A DNA stretch of 64,000 nt, taken from Prosopocoilus inquinatus. Lineage: Eukaryota; Arthropoda; Insecta; Coleoptera; Lucanidae. The notes beneath the pieces are model-generated. The model was given only the letters and a program-made list of their open reading frames with translations. It was not told the origin of the DNA and ran no database searches. Made by a program: the position numbers and the translations under genes. Below are positions 21,868-33,049 of the stretch, piece after piece; position 1 is the stretch's first letter; every line of letters starts with the position of its first letter. The stretch covers positions 54,856,101 through 54,920,100 of the forward strand of contig CM069872.1 in assembly GCA_036172665.1 (NCBI GenBank). The letters run 5' to 3'.

Positions 21868-21985
21868 CTTTTTACAATTTTCATCGGACTAAATCGTCTA
21901 AATTATTTAGCCAAATGTCTTTTATCTTCTGAAGTTTCGAAGTCGTGGCGGAGATGAGTCGCACGCTGCAAAAATTTAAATTGCT
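21868..21985 (+). repeat. Right direct repeat of composite satellite unit
   Basis: This is a second copy of the block at 21216-21330, sharing the CGGACTAAATCGTCT, TTATTTAGCCAAATG and CGCACGCTGCAAAAATTT segments. It has a small insertion relative to the left copy. Confidence 0.8.
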
Positions 21986-22189
21986 CGCGCCGTTTAAGAA
22001 TCGACGCGCGAAAGAATGCGCAGTGGACCCGAACATCAAATATGCCGACATCCAGTGAAGATCCTCTGATAATTTCCAAATATTCTGATTTTAGAACGCC
22101 AATCGTCCGGATCGTCTGCTATAAAGTGTCGACTTGCACTTGGCAACAAGAAATAATAAATAATAAATTTGCAATTAAAATTATGAATG

Positions 22190-22560
22190 TTTCTTGTAAT
22201 CTGAGGCCGAATTATGATCAATCTTTCATAGTCTTAGGCCTGATTATGATTATTCTTTCTCTAATAAATTTGCAATTAAAACAGAAAATGCAGTAAATTA
22301 TGCATTAATGCCATAGAGAATTGAAATATGCATTTATTTATAAAAATGTTCAAAAAATGCATTTGCATATGCAAACATGCAAATATATAATTATACTAAG
22401 CCTAGTTATCATCATCGTATAGTCTTTTTAGGCTAGATTATGATTATGAGTAAATCTTGTAGTCTTAGGTCGGATTATGACCGTTTCTTCGTAGTCTTAG
22501 GCCGGATTGTGATCATTCTTTCGTAGTCTTAGGCCGGATTATATTTCCGGGCGCCGCTTT
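22190..22560 (+). repeat. 32-bp-family units with AT-rich flank
   Basis: GTCTTAGGCCTGATTATGAT and related units occur at 22225-22260 and 22420-22550. The flank with TGCATTTGCATATGCAAACA and ACTAAGCCTAGTTATCATC recurs at about 31425-31500, so this is one of two or three copies of a longer dispersed repeat. Confidence 0.8.
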
Positions 22561-22900
22561 TTTTTTCTCGTTTGTTACGAATGAATCGGGACACGTTTCT
22601 CCTAAAGGATGAATCGATACGTATAATCATGCAGCAATCCCTCAAGTGTCCGTGTCTTTGGGTGTTTTTCTGCTTACTAAATCACTTTGTACTTCATTTT
22701 ATTATTATTACCATCGTGCAGTTTTCTGAGGCCACGTTAAGAGGATTTCTCGTAGTCTTAGGCCGGATTATGATCGCTTTTTTCGTAGTCTTAAGCCGGA
22801 TTATGATAGTTTTTTTCGTAGTCTTAGGCCGGATTTTAAACCGACCTGAGAGGACATTCCGAAAACGAACCAAGACGAAAAATCACTTTCAAAACATTCA
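22561..22900 (+). repeat. Dispersed repeat copy with 32-bp-family end
   Basis: CTCCTAAAGGATGAATCGAT, TAATCATGCAGCAATCCCTC and TCTTTGGGTG blocks are shared with 29185-29300 and 31660-31760. Three GTAGTCTTAGGCCGGATTAT-type units and the ATTTTAAACCGACCTGAGAG end follow. The 169-codon ORF at 22572-23081 crosses these repeat modules and is not a supported gene. Confidence 0.8.
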
Positions 22901-23370
22901 ACTGTTGCTTCAGCTAAGTGTCAATGCATGGCCAGTGCAAAAACTGGCGCGAGTAGAAGGGGGCTTTAGATCGTCGAAGCTTACGTTTAGAATCCGCTTC
23001 AATTGTTCTAATCAAATCAGGGAGATTAAAGTTTTACTAAGAGTTAGGATTGACGGTCAGACCATTCCCTTCAGTTCTTAAATCGATCGTGGATTGACAG
23101 TTATGTGAACTGACGGGTAAATGAAATTAGTTAACTGTCAGTTCTTGAATTAAGCCTAAATTATTTCGTGCTTGGAGTCTAAGGGTGGCTTACTGGTTTA
23201 ACTGGAGCGCTCGTACGGCTTTTATAGCAGATTTCTGTCTTCTCGACTCAACTCGTACTTGCTGGAACCATCCAAGAGCTTCGACCGTGTTCTGTGACGC
23301 AAGATGGCATGACTCTCTGCTAAGAATAGATTTAATTGCGCGTCACGACTGTAACATTATCATTATGTAA
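22901..23370 (+). repeat. Shared flank of the 32-bp-family elements
   Basis: CATTCAACTGTTGCTTCAGC, AAAACTGGCGCGAGTAGAAG and AGTTAACTGTCAGTTCTTGA recur in diverged form at 27280-27540 and 32580-32700. These blocks are the sequence that normally follows the hairpin end, so the mobile or amplified unit is longer than the minisatellite. Confidence 0.65.
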
Positions 23371-24150
23371 TCTTCTTAAGCCTGATTATGAATATTTCTT
23401 GTAATCTTAGGCCGAATTATGATCAATCTTTCATAGTCTTAGGCAGGATTATGATCATCCTTTCCTAGTCTTAGGCCGAATTTTAATCCGGGACATTCCG
23501 AAAACGAACCAAGACGGGAAACCACTTTCACTTTCATTTATTCGTGCGTGAGCTGCGCCTTGAATCACAATCGGGTCTTACACTCTGGGTGATAAGTCCG
23601 CGTGGAAGATTGTTTTATGAATTATTTCCTGCTTGTAGTTTAAGGGTGGCTTCTTAACTTCAGCTTCTGATCTGATATGAATTATTATTTTCTCTTATTA
23701 TTATCGTCATGCAGTCTTCTTAGGCTAGATTATGCGTATTTTTCGTAGTCTTACGCCGGATTATGATCGTTCTTTCGTTGTCTTAGGTCGGATTATGATG
23801 CGCGCGCTGCGATTATTGACTGACGACTGGCGATTGTTGACTTTCCTTGCGCGAGGTGCACCTTACGACGCAATCGGATCGCACAACCCGGGTGCTAAGC
23901 GCGCGTGGAAGTGTTATTGAATTATTATTTTCTTCTTCTCCTTATTATTAGATACATGAAATGAAAATGGCAAATATAGTCATCTTAGGACAGATTATGA
24001 GTATTTCTCGAAGTCTTAGGCCGGATCATGATCGTACTTTAGTAGTCTTAGGCCGGATTACGATCATCTTTTGTAGTCTTAGGCCTGATTATGGTCATTT
24101 TCTCTCAGTCTTAGACCGGATTTCAGTCCGACTTAGGAGGGCATTCTGAA
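23371..24150 (+). repeat. Three further 32-bp-family arrays
   Basis: Short arrays lie at about 23375-23490, 23715-23805 and 23980-24140. The units are GTCTTAGGCCGGATTATGAT variants and the last array ends GGATTTCAGTCCGACTTAGG. Shared flank pieces (TTCTTCTTAGG, ATTATTATTTTC) are present. Confidence 0.8.
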
Positions 24151-24485
24151 AATGAACGAAAATGAACTAACGGAAAACTTTAGAACTTTCAACTTGCCAA
24201 TTCCTTTTAACTGTTACTTTAGATAAACTGTTAATCCACGGCTGGTTTATTAGCGTGAGCAGGTTGTTGAAGCTTTTTTCACATTCAGAATCCGTTTCAG
24301 TTGTTATTATTTAAAATCCATTCCCCGGACATTTCAATATTATTAAAAGTTAAGATCGACTGCCAGATCGAAAAGCAACTTAGAGCTTCCTCCTAAACAC
24401 TCACGTCAGTTCTCATCCGAACTGATAGTTGAAAGAATTTGATTAATCGTCAGTTCCTCAATTTGGGTGACTGACAGTCAGACTT
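24151..24485. other. Flanking repeat DNA, diverged
   Basis: The tract contains degraded versions of the post-hairpin flank (TTAACTGTTACTTTAGATAA, AGTTAAGATCGACTGCCAG). No gene is seen. Confidence 0.5.
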
Positions 24486-25226
24486 AATTCTCTTACATCG
24501 GGTTAAAATCCGGCTTAAGATGGCGGAAGAGCGATCATAATCCGGCTTAAGAAGACTACAGGATGGTATTTGTTAATTTTGGTTGACCGCCAGTCAATCG
24601 TAATTCTCTTACGTCGGATTAAAATCCGACCTAAGACGGCGGCGGAAGAGCGATCATAATCCGCCCTAAGAAAACTACAGGATGCAACTTTGGGTGACCG
24701 ACACCCAATCGTAATTCTTTTGCGTCGGATTAAAATCCGGCCTAAGACGGCGGAAGGAGTGATCATAATCCGCCCTAAGAAAACTACAGTATGCAACTTT
24801 GGTTGACCGACATCCAATCGTAATTCTTTTACGTCGGATTAAAATCTGACCTAAGACGACGGCGGAAGAGCGATCATAATCCGCCCTAAGAAAACTACAG
24901 TATGCAACTTTGGTTGACCGACATCCAATCGTAATTCTTTTACGCCGGATTAAAATCTGACCTAAGACGACGGCGGAAGAGCGGTCATAATCCGCCCTAA
25001 GAAAACTACAGTATGCAACTTTGGTTGACCGACATCCAATCGTAATTCTTTTACGTCGGATTAAAATCTGACCTAAGACGACGGCGGAAGAGCGGTCATA
25101 ATCCGCCCTAAGAAGACTACAGGATGCAACTTTGGGTGACCGACACCCAATCGTAATTCTTTTGCGTCGGATTAAAATCCGGCCTAAGACGGCGGAAGGA
25201 GTGATCATAATCCGGCCTAAGAAGAC
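24486..25226 (-). repeat. 111-bp tandem array of 32-bp-family elements, seven copies
   Basis: The ACGTCGGATTAAAATCCG-type hairpin recurs at 24498, 24614, 24725, 24834, 24945, 25056 and 25167, giving periods of 116, 111, 109, 111, 111 and 111 bp. Each unit adds GCGATCATAATCCGCCCTAA and a second small hairpin of the type TGGGTGACCGACACCCA. A 177-codon minus-strand ORF (24675-25208) arises because 111 is divisible by three. Its protein would be a perfect repeat of 37 residues with no other sign of being real. Confidence 0.92.
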
Positions 25227-27055
25227 CGCGCGACGGTCTTAAGCAACGCATTTAATATCATTTACTTTTTGTTTCGTTTGAGGAAGCGACGCTTGCTTGC
25301 CTTGAACATTCCCAAATCAAACTGAGTTTGTAATTTTTAAATTTTTTTTTCGTTCCGCGATGAATCTTCTTTCTTTTTCTTTTTTGGGAAACGATCCGAA
25401 TTTCCTCTTTAATCCGATTTAAATGATTTGGGCGCGCTCTCTTGTGTTCTCGGACTTATTGACTGAATTGCTTCCGCCGCCCCCCCCCCCCGCTCCGCTT
25501 CAAAGTTCCGCGCCGAGTTTGGCGAACGGCTCCGCGCCGCGACGCGCAAAGTTCACGTCGACCTCGACTCGACGGTCGGTCGGTACGTATTCAAAATAAG
25601 CTCGGTAATATCCTGATCTTGCAATTTCCTGCGAATTTGACAGGCGGCCGAAGGGGGAAACTTCAATTCACAGACACTAGAGCGAACGCGCCCTTCTTAG
25701 AAATCAGTATTCGACGAAGAAATGGAATGACATTTCCGTACGTGTTCCCTCGTCCTTCTTTTTGCGCGCCTCTTTGCGTGTTACGGCCCCGAGTATTTCA
25801 ATTCGCTGCTCGACGGGGGTATGGGGGGGGGGGGTGGAAGCGGCGACGAGCGGTGGGGGCGCGGGTCATGTTTGGCTTTTCGGGTTAATTCACTTTTGCA
25901 AAATTGCAACTGCTTTTACGCGCGCTAAATTTATCGGGGTAGGCGCCCAGGTAAACTTTATAATGGCTCTAATGGTGAAAATTCCCTTATAAATGGGGTG
26001 AGGGGGGGGGGGTGTTGGTCGGGTGCTTTGCGTACCGTACTTTCCCATGTTCTGAAAACAATTATTTCGACATGTTTTATGCGGTTATGGAATTTTTGAA
26101 CGGAATTAAAAATATTTTTGAAACTATGAGATGGTTTAATTTTTTTTTTTTTGAGGAACGAATAATCCCGAGTTGCGACGACGACGACGACGACGACGAA
26201 GGAAAAGGCCAAGGTTCACGTTCTTCTCCTTCAATCAATTTTTTTGAAGTACTGTAGAGATTTGGGGGGTCGGTAGTTTTCTTTTCTTGTTTTTTAGCGA
26301 AAGAGGAAACGCTCAACTTTTAATTAAAACCCCGTTATTCGTTTCTTAAACTTTTAATTCAGTTCGTTCGGAATCAGGTTGCCTTGCATGAAGTGAAATG
26401 TACTTTAGATTTTTGCCCGATGAATACCTTTCGGGTTCGAGCGTTATACAAGCGGCGGCGGCGGCGGCGAGTGTCCGGGGAGCGACGGCGGCGTCGGCGG
26501 CGCCCCCGGAAACTTTTCTCATTAGTTTCACCGTTTCAAACTATATCCGAGAGACAAATCCGAAATAATTTGAATCGCTTTGAAAGCGCCCGGAAAGCGA
26601 TTGTTTAATTTATCGCGCTGTCTCCCCCGAAGTCCGACGACTACTGCGATTTTTCCGCTTCCGTCTTTGGCGGACGGTCCGCGACTTAATAAATTTCAAA
26701 TTAATTTATTGAACGACGCGAATAAATTTCGCGCTCGAATTAAACCCAATTGAACGTTTCGTTTCGTTTGATAGCCGAATCTCGAATTATATTTAGATTC
26801 TTAATGTAAGCTAATGTGACCTTTCGAATTCTATTTACGTCTTAATGGCTACCCTGTATTAATATTAAACATCATTCATATCCTGTCTCGACTTATTTAT
26901 TTATAACGAAACGTCTTGTGCAGTCCTACTTTTAGAAAAGATTAACGAACTTCGATTCATCTGACCATCGACTCCTAAAATTCATATTACCTTACTGATG
27001 TGCGGACTGCACTTTATTACAATCAGTTAATCAATACAATCAAATTATTTTCCTC
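25227..27055. other. GC-richer single-copy island
   Basis: The stretch has a C-run at 25482-25491, a G-run near 25817-25830, (CGA)n at 26176-26200 and (CGG)n at 26452-26469. ORFs of 60-91 codons on both strands overlap these low-complexity tracts. The 26700-26870 piece is AT-rich and has several TAAT motifs. An isolated CTAAAATTCATATTAC fragment of the 136-bp satellite lies at about 26974. Confidence 0.4.
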
Positions 27056-27059
27056 TTAT

Positions 27060-27250
27060 TATTATCATCATCACGTAGTCTTCTTAGGCCGGATTATGAG
27101 CATTTTTCGTAGTCTTAGGTCGGATTATGATCATTATTTCGTAGTCTTAGGGCGGATTATGATCGTTCTTTCGTAGTCTTAGGCCGGTTTATGGTCGTTC
27201 TTTCGTAGTCTTGGGCCGGATTTAAATCCGACGTGCGAGGGTATTCCGAA
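27060..27250 (+). repeat. 32-bp-family array with left and right ends
   Basis: The array runs from GTAGTCTTCTTAGGCCGGAT through four GTAGTCTTAGG-type units to GGATTTAAATCCGACGTGCG. The post-hairpin flank ATTCCGAAACCGACCCAAGA follows. Confidence 0.85.
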
Positions 27251-27850
27251 ACCGACCCAAGACGAAAAGTCACTTTCAATTCATTTAAATGTTACTTCAG
27301 ATAACTGGCAATACATGGGCAGTGCCAAACTGGCGTGATTAGATGGAGGTTTTAGGTTGCTTAAGCTGTGCGTTTAGAATCCGTTGCGATTGTTCTCCAT
27401 TTCTGGACGTTAACATATTACCAAGAGTTAAGATCGACGGCCATTTCTTCAGTTCTTGAAGCGATCGTGAATTGACACTTATTTGAACCCACGGCGGTTA
27501 AACGAAATCAGTTAACTGCCAGTTCTTGAGCTTTTCGTGCGTTCATCTTGGATAACCGACGGTCGATCCTAAGAGTGTGGAGAAATCATCATAATCCGTC
27601 CTAAGAAGACCACGCAATAGCATTAACAATTTTAATATTATTTATTTTTTGCTTAATTTCTGGAAACGGTGCTTGCTTTGAGTATTTATCATCGAATCGA
27701 GTTTACAGTTTTCGATTCTTTCCTGTTTTCCAATGAATTTTTATTCCCATTCATATAACCTTATTGGCGCCTTAAATCGCAATCGGATCCTTACACTCTG
27801 AGTGCTAAGTCCGCGTGGAAGGATTTCTCGGCACCAGTTGCTTCTTCTCT
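27251..27850. repeat. Shared post-hairpin flank and spacer
   Basis: The region matches 22860-23160 in order (TTACTTCAGATAACTGGC, then AGATTAAGT-like blocks, then CAGTTCTTGA). A reversed single CATAATCCGTCCTAAGAAGA unit sits near 27590. No gene is seen. Confidence 0.55.
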
Positions 27851-27854
27851 TGAT

Positions 27855-28540
27855 CTCTAAAATTCATATTACATTGTTCATGTGCTGGTACTCATAATCT
27901 GGTCCAGTTGTTAGTCGATAGTCCAGTTCTTCGATCGTCGATGAATTCGACTATGGATTAACAACTGGTGACTGTCACCTAGCGACTGATCTCTAAAATT
28001 TACATTACATTGTTCATGTGCTCATAATATGGTCAAGTTGTTAGTCGATAGTCCACTTCTTCGATCATCGATGAACTCGACTATCAATTAACAACAGGTG
28101 ACTGTCAACTAGCGACTGATCTCTAAAATTCATATTACATTGTTCATGTGCTGATACCCATAATCTGATCCAGTTGTCAGTCTCTAGTCCAGTTCTTCGA
28201 TCATCGTTGAACTCGACTATCGACTAACAACTGGTGACTGTCAACTAGCGTCCGACCTCTAAAATTCATATTACATTGTTCATGTGCTCATACTCACAAT
28301 TTGGTCCAATTGTCAATCGATAGTCCAGTTCTTCGATCATCGATGAACTTGTCAACTAACGACTGACCTCTAAAATTCATATTACATTGTTCATGTGCTG
28401 ATACTCACAATCTGGTCCAGTTGTCAGTCGATAGTCCAGTTCTTCGATCATAGATTGACTCGACTATTGATTAACAACTGGTGACTGTCAACTAGCGACC
28501 GACCTCTAAAATTCATATTACATTATTCATGTGCGGCCGG
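27855..28540 (+). repeat. 136-bp hairpin satellite, second array, six copies
   Basis: The ATTCATATT landmark (or its variant) falls at 27862, 27998, 28128, 28264, 28375 and 28511. Periods are 136, 130, 136, 111 and 136 bp; the shorter ones reflect internal deletions, one of which removes part of the hairpin. The units match those at 21.3-21.9 kb. Confidence 0.92.
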
Positions 28541-29160
28541 CACTAAAAATTAAACTTTGTTAGTTGCACGCGAATAAATCGCGCCGTTTTGTTTCTCGGA
28601 TGTAAACAAACTTTCGTTTTTGTTTTTGTTTCTGTTTTTTCTTTTTTTTGTGCGATGTGGTGCAGTTCAGCTTTATCGCGGTACGCGAGCGCGCGGCAAA
28701 TACAAAATAATGAAAAAGTGCTCGGCGCGCGCGAAGCGAAATTTACGAGCGCCCCCTCCCTCCCCCCGCCAAATCCGCCACCCGGTAATGAACCGAACCG
28801 AACTGAACGCGGCGGCGGCGGCGGCGAATCAACATTTGTGACGGGCGGTTACAATATAAGAATGATGTACGATCCCGATATGCGCAAACAGCGGATAAAT
28901 AACGTTTTGAGCTCAGAACAAGCAGACGCGCAAATTCAATGATTGTGTACGCGATTCGTTTCGGCAGTAAATCATGTGTACGGCGGCGGGGTGAGAGATA
29001 ATGATACACAATTAGGGGGGGTTTAAATCTCGTTTCACAATCAAAACGTGTAGAGATGCGAGGCGGGCTTTTACGTTTTGTCGTTGTTGTTTTCGTCCGT
29101 TTTTCTTTTCGTTTTGCTGTTTTGTTGCTATTTCCGCGCGCCGTTTTCTTTATCCGTTCA
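28541..29160. other. GC-richer single-copy island
   Basis: The island has a T-run at 28637-28649 and (GGC)n at 28810-28825. A 161-codon minus-strand ORF (28743-29228) and a 117-codon plus-strand ORF (28589-28942) overlap here. Both are Arg- or Lys-rich and neither has a recognisable domain. Confidence 0.4.
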
Positions 29161-30205
29161 TTGCGAAGGAATCCGGACGCATTCCTCCTAAAGGAAGAAT
29201 CAATATCAATCATGCAATCAAGCAGCAATCCCTAAAGTTTGCCTGTCTTTGGGTTTATTTCTTCTATTTACTAAATCACTTTATACTTCTTATTATTGCG
29301 ATCATCATGTAGCCTTCTTAGGCCAGATTATGAGCACTTCTCACAATCTTAAGCTGGATTATGGTCGTTTTCTCATAGTCTTAGGCCTGATTATGAACAT
29401 TTATCGCGGTCTTATGCCGGATTATCATTGCTGTTTCGTAGTCTTAGGCCGGATTATGATCATTTGTTCCTAGTTTTAGGCCGGGTATTAATCCGGTGTG
29501 AGGGGACTTTCCCGAAACGAACCAGAACGAAAAACCACTTTTGTTTACATAAACCCTTATGTTCGGCGAAATTTTTGAAAGGCTTGAAATATTTTAATTA
29601 ATATTCTCTCGCTTTAATAAAAAAAAGGTACCCCGAAGAACGTAAGAGATGAGATAAATGTAGGAAAGTGAGATTAATTTTTTTGTTTTTATGTTTAAAG
29701 GAACGCGCAGGCCGCCGCCCGAGTCTTGAAATATTTTAATTTATTTTCTCTTGTTTTTGAACGAATTTTTTCAATTTTATTAATTTCAAAGCCCAGATTA
29801 TTTCGTGCTTGTAGTTTAAGGGCACCTTCTTCACTTCAGCCTTCAATCCGATATGCATTATTATTTTCTTAGTATCATAATCATGATATAGTCTTCTTAG
29901 GCCTGATTACGAACGTTTTTCGTAGTCTTACGCCGGATTATGGTGGTTGTTTCGTGGTCTTAGGCCGGATTATGTTCATTTGTTCCTGGTCTTAGGCCGG
30001 ATTTTGCTCCGACGTGAGGGGACATTCCTGAAACGAACCAAGACCAACCAGAACCATAAGCCCTTATGTTCGGCGAAAGGTTTGAACGGCTTGAAATGTT
30101 TTAATTAATTTCCTCTCGCTTTAAGAAAAAAGGAAAAAGGTAACCCGAAGTACGCAGGAGATGAGATAAATGTAGAAAAGTTTGATTTAGTTTATTTTTG
30201 GTTTT
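29161..30205 (+). repeat. Two dispersed-repeat copies with 32-bp-family arrays
   Basis: Arrays lie at about 29305-29505 and 29895-30020. Each starts TTCTTAGGCC-GATTA and ends in a hairpin-like GGGTATTAATCCGGTGTGAG or GGATTTTGCTCCGACGTGAG. Both are followed by CGAAACGAACCA and CTTATGTTCGGCGAAA, so the two loci are paralogous copies roughly 0.55 kb apart. Confidence 0.8.
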
Positions 30206-31080
30206 GTTTTTGTGTTTGAGGGAACGCGCGGGCGGCCGCCCGAATCTAAAAGGTTTTGTCGCGTCCTATTAAAATTTAAATGTATTTTCGACTTTTATTT
30301 TCGCCTTCGGTTTGTATCGTCGCCGAAGTCAGGCCGGCTTCGGCGTAAATTTCGCTTCAACTCCCACCCCGCCCCGCTCCGCTCCGGTCGGGCCCCCCGG
30401 CGGCGCACATTGCGAATACATTTTCTATCATTTCTTAATGCCGAAATTTTTTGCTCTTCTTCTGAAAAACCGCAGGAGAGTCGTCTGGGGTCTTCTTTTT
30501 TTTTGCGGCAGCTATTTTCGCCGTCTCTTATTGAAAGAAACGTGGCGGAGGCGGCGGCGGCGGCGTGCCATTTTTCCGAGACGCCTTATTACGGACGGCC
30601 GTCGTCGTCATCGTCGTCGTCGGCAATGAAGCGTCGTCGAACGGAGATTGAAATAAACCGCAATAATCTGATAATTCTGTGAGGCAGTAAATCAAATATC
30701 CTGCCGCAGACGTACCCGCGCGATCTCTCCAAGACCAACAATATTTTTTCAATTTAGCCGATACGACTCGACTCCGACTCTCTCTTTTTCTCTCTCTCTC
30801 TCTCTCTGGTAATAATATCCAGCAGGAGAAATTTTCCGGCTTTAAGAGAACGAATTGGCTAAATGTTATAAATCTCATTTTAGATAACGCCCGCGCCGAC
30901 GTCGACGTCGACGTCGACGACGTATCCCCGGCGTAAACAACGCCGCGAAGGAAACTCAAAATGTCGGGTGTAATCACGAAATGGACGCTTGCCGGTTCAA
31001 TTTTCGAGGAACGTCAAAAATGTGTTTCACTCACAACTATTATTATCCACCAGTAAGTGGTGGTCATTAGGATTATCCGA
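30206..31080. other. GC-richer single-copy island
   Basis: The island includes (GGC)n at 30545-30565, (CGT)n at 30598-30620, (TC)n at 30777-30807 and (GTC/GAC)n at 30898-30922. ORFs of 105-156 codons on both strands run through these trinucleotide tracts and show no domain. Confidence 0.4.
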
Positions 31081-31124
31081 GGATCAAGGCTTAAGCGTTA
31101 CATCAGTTACATTTCAAGTATTTC

Positions 31125-31290
31125 TCCGAGTCTTAGGCCGGATTATGATCGTTCTTTCGTAGTCTTAGGCCGGATTATGATCGTTCTTTCGTAGTCTTAG
31201 GCCGGATTATGATCGTTCTTTCGTAGTCTTAGGCCGGATTATGATCGTTCTTTTGTAGTCTTAGGCCGGATTTTAATCCGACGTAAGAAC
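31125..31290 (+). repeat. Best-preserved 32-bp minisatellite array
   Basis: The block TCTTAGGCCGGATTATGATC starts at 31131, 31163, 31195 and 31227, then at 31259 in a modified final unit, with an exact 32-bp period. Units are almost identical. The last unit passes into GGATTTTAATCCGACGTAAG, the hairpin end. Identity between units suggests recent expansion or conversion. Confidence 0.95.
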
Positions 31291-31990
31291 ACATTTCGAA
31301 AACGAATCAAGACTACAAACCACTTTCAATTCATTTAACTGTTGCTTCAGGTAACTGGCAACCCATGGCTAATTTCATATGATTTTACGGAATTTAGGTC
31401 ACTCAAATCATTATAAAAAAATGTTCAAAATATGCATTTGCATGTGCGAACATGCAAGTATATAATTATACTAAGCCTAGTTATTATCATCGTATAGTCT
31501 TCTTAGGCTAGATTACGATTATGAGTAAATCTTGTAGTCTTAGGTCGGATTATGATCGTTTCTTCGTAGTCTTAGGCCGGATTGTGATCGTTCTTTCATA
31601 GTCTTAGGACGGATTATATTTCCGGGCGCCGTTTTTCTTTTTCTCGTTCATTACGAATGAACCGGGACATGTTTCTCCTAAAGGAAGAATCAATATGTAT
31701 AATCATGCAGCAATTCCTCAAGTGTCCATGTCTTTGGGTGTATTTCCGCATACTAAATCACTTTTTACTTCATTTTATTATTATTATTATCGTCGTGTAG
31801 TTTTCTTAGGCCAGATTAAGAGCATTTCTCGTGGTCTTAGGCCGGATTATGATCGTTTTATCGTAGTCTTAAGCCGGATTATGATAGTTTTTTCGTAGTC
31901 TTAGGCCGGATTTTACTCCGACGTGAGAGGGCATTCTGAAAATAGACGAAAGGCAATTTTCAATTCACTTGACTTATGCTTCGGGTAACT
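31291..31990 (+). repeat. Dispersed repeat copy with two 32-bp-family arrays
   Basis: The region includes the TGCATTTGCATGTGCGAACA and CTAAGCCTAGTTATTATC blocks, an array at 31495-31615, the CTCCTAAAGGAAGAATCAAT block and another array at 31800-31930. It parallels 22320-22860 in the same order. The fragment CATGGCTAATTTCATATGAT appears twice (about 31364 and 31999). Confidence 0.8.
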
Positions 31991-32880
31991 AGCGGTCCAT
32001 GGCTAATTTCATATGATTTTACGGAATTTAGGTCACTCGAATCATATACACGAATATCGCTCTTTGCCGACTTGGAAAAAGTTCGCAGTTTCGACGAAAC
32101 TTAAGAGAAGTTTATTTCACGTTGTGAAAAGGAAATTAAACACATTTTTCTTTTAATTAAGGCCGATTGATATATCTAAATATTAAATACGAATTAAAAA
32201 GAAACCTCTAAATTACAAAAATAAATAAATATTGCAAGGGAAATATAGCTGTGAATCGAAAATCGTGAAGACAGAACGGAGTACCGAATATTCAGTAAAA
32301 ACAAAACAAAAAAGACGAAGCCTTCATTAGAAAATAACTTTTCTTTATGCGCAAATTAAAATGAATCTCTGTTTTAACTCACCAACGCATCTTGAAACAG
32401 AATTTAAATGAGATTAATTTAAAGAGAAAAAAAAAAATCGGATGCGATTAATTTGGTTACGAGAGACGCGCACCGTGAAGAGTTGTATCGTCAATCGCGA
32501 AATTAATTTCGTACCGAGGTGGCTGATTGGAAAAAAAATAATCAAAATTCGACAAAATAAACTTTCAACGAGGACCGTCTTTCAATCACTTTCAAAACAT
32601 TCAACTGTTACCTCAGCTAAGTGTCAATCCAAGGCTAATGTAAAAACTGGCGTGACTAGAAGGAGGCTTTAGGTTGTCGAAGCTTACGTTCAGAATCCGT
32701 CTCTGTTCCTGACTTGTAAAAAGAAGGAGACAATGTCCGATGTATCGGTGGCATTTTCCTGCGCGTGGAAAATTCTTAATCGAGTGCATAATTAGGAGCA
32801 ATCTTGCAATTTTTATAAAAAAATTGAGATTGTCAAGTCAATTTCCAAAGCATTTCGTCTGTATTTCTTTTGCTGTTTGA
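31991..32880. other. AT-rich spacer with repeat fragments
   Basis: The tract is largely AT-rich. CACTTTCAAAACATTCAACT at about 32588 and AAAACTGGCGTGACTAGAAG near 32642 are copies of the 32-bp-family flank without a minisatellite. No gene is seen. Confidence 0.45.
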
Positions 32881-32882
32881 TT

Positions 32883-33049
32883 TACAGTCGAAAGCAAAAA
32901 ATGTAGCAGACGATTACAGTTTCCTGTAATTTTTCTTCGCTGAAAGGGCACTGTTTAAATGCAACTTATTTACAAATACATCCTATTTAAACAGTACCCT
33001 TTTAACTGTAAACTGTAATTGTCTACTGTATTTTTTGCTTTCGACTGTA
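32883..33049. mobile_element. Tc1/mariner-like fold-back MITE, 163 bp
   Basis: Terminal inverted repeats begin CAGTCGAAAGCAAAAAATG (32885) and end GCTTTCGACTG (33047), flanked on both sides by TA (32883-32884 and 33048-33049). Pairing continues inward through ACTGTTTAAAT and ATTTAAACAGT, leaving a small loop. CAGT termini with a TA duplication are the usual signature of Tc1/mariner non-autonomous elements. No transposase is encoded. Confidence 0.75.

Noticed and set aside
24675..25208. 177-codon minus-strand ORF with 37-residue repeats
   Set aside because: It is explained by the 111-bp period being a multiple of three. The same unit elsewhere in the window is not open.
28743..29228. 161-codon minus-strand ORF
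   Set aside because: Lys/Arg-rich and overlapping a plus-strand ORF in a tract with GGC repeats; no recognisable domain.
31125..31290. Possible CRISPR-like array of 32-bp repeats
   Set aside because: Units are contiguous with no unique spacers, and the setting is eukaryotic.
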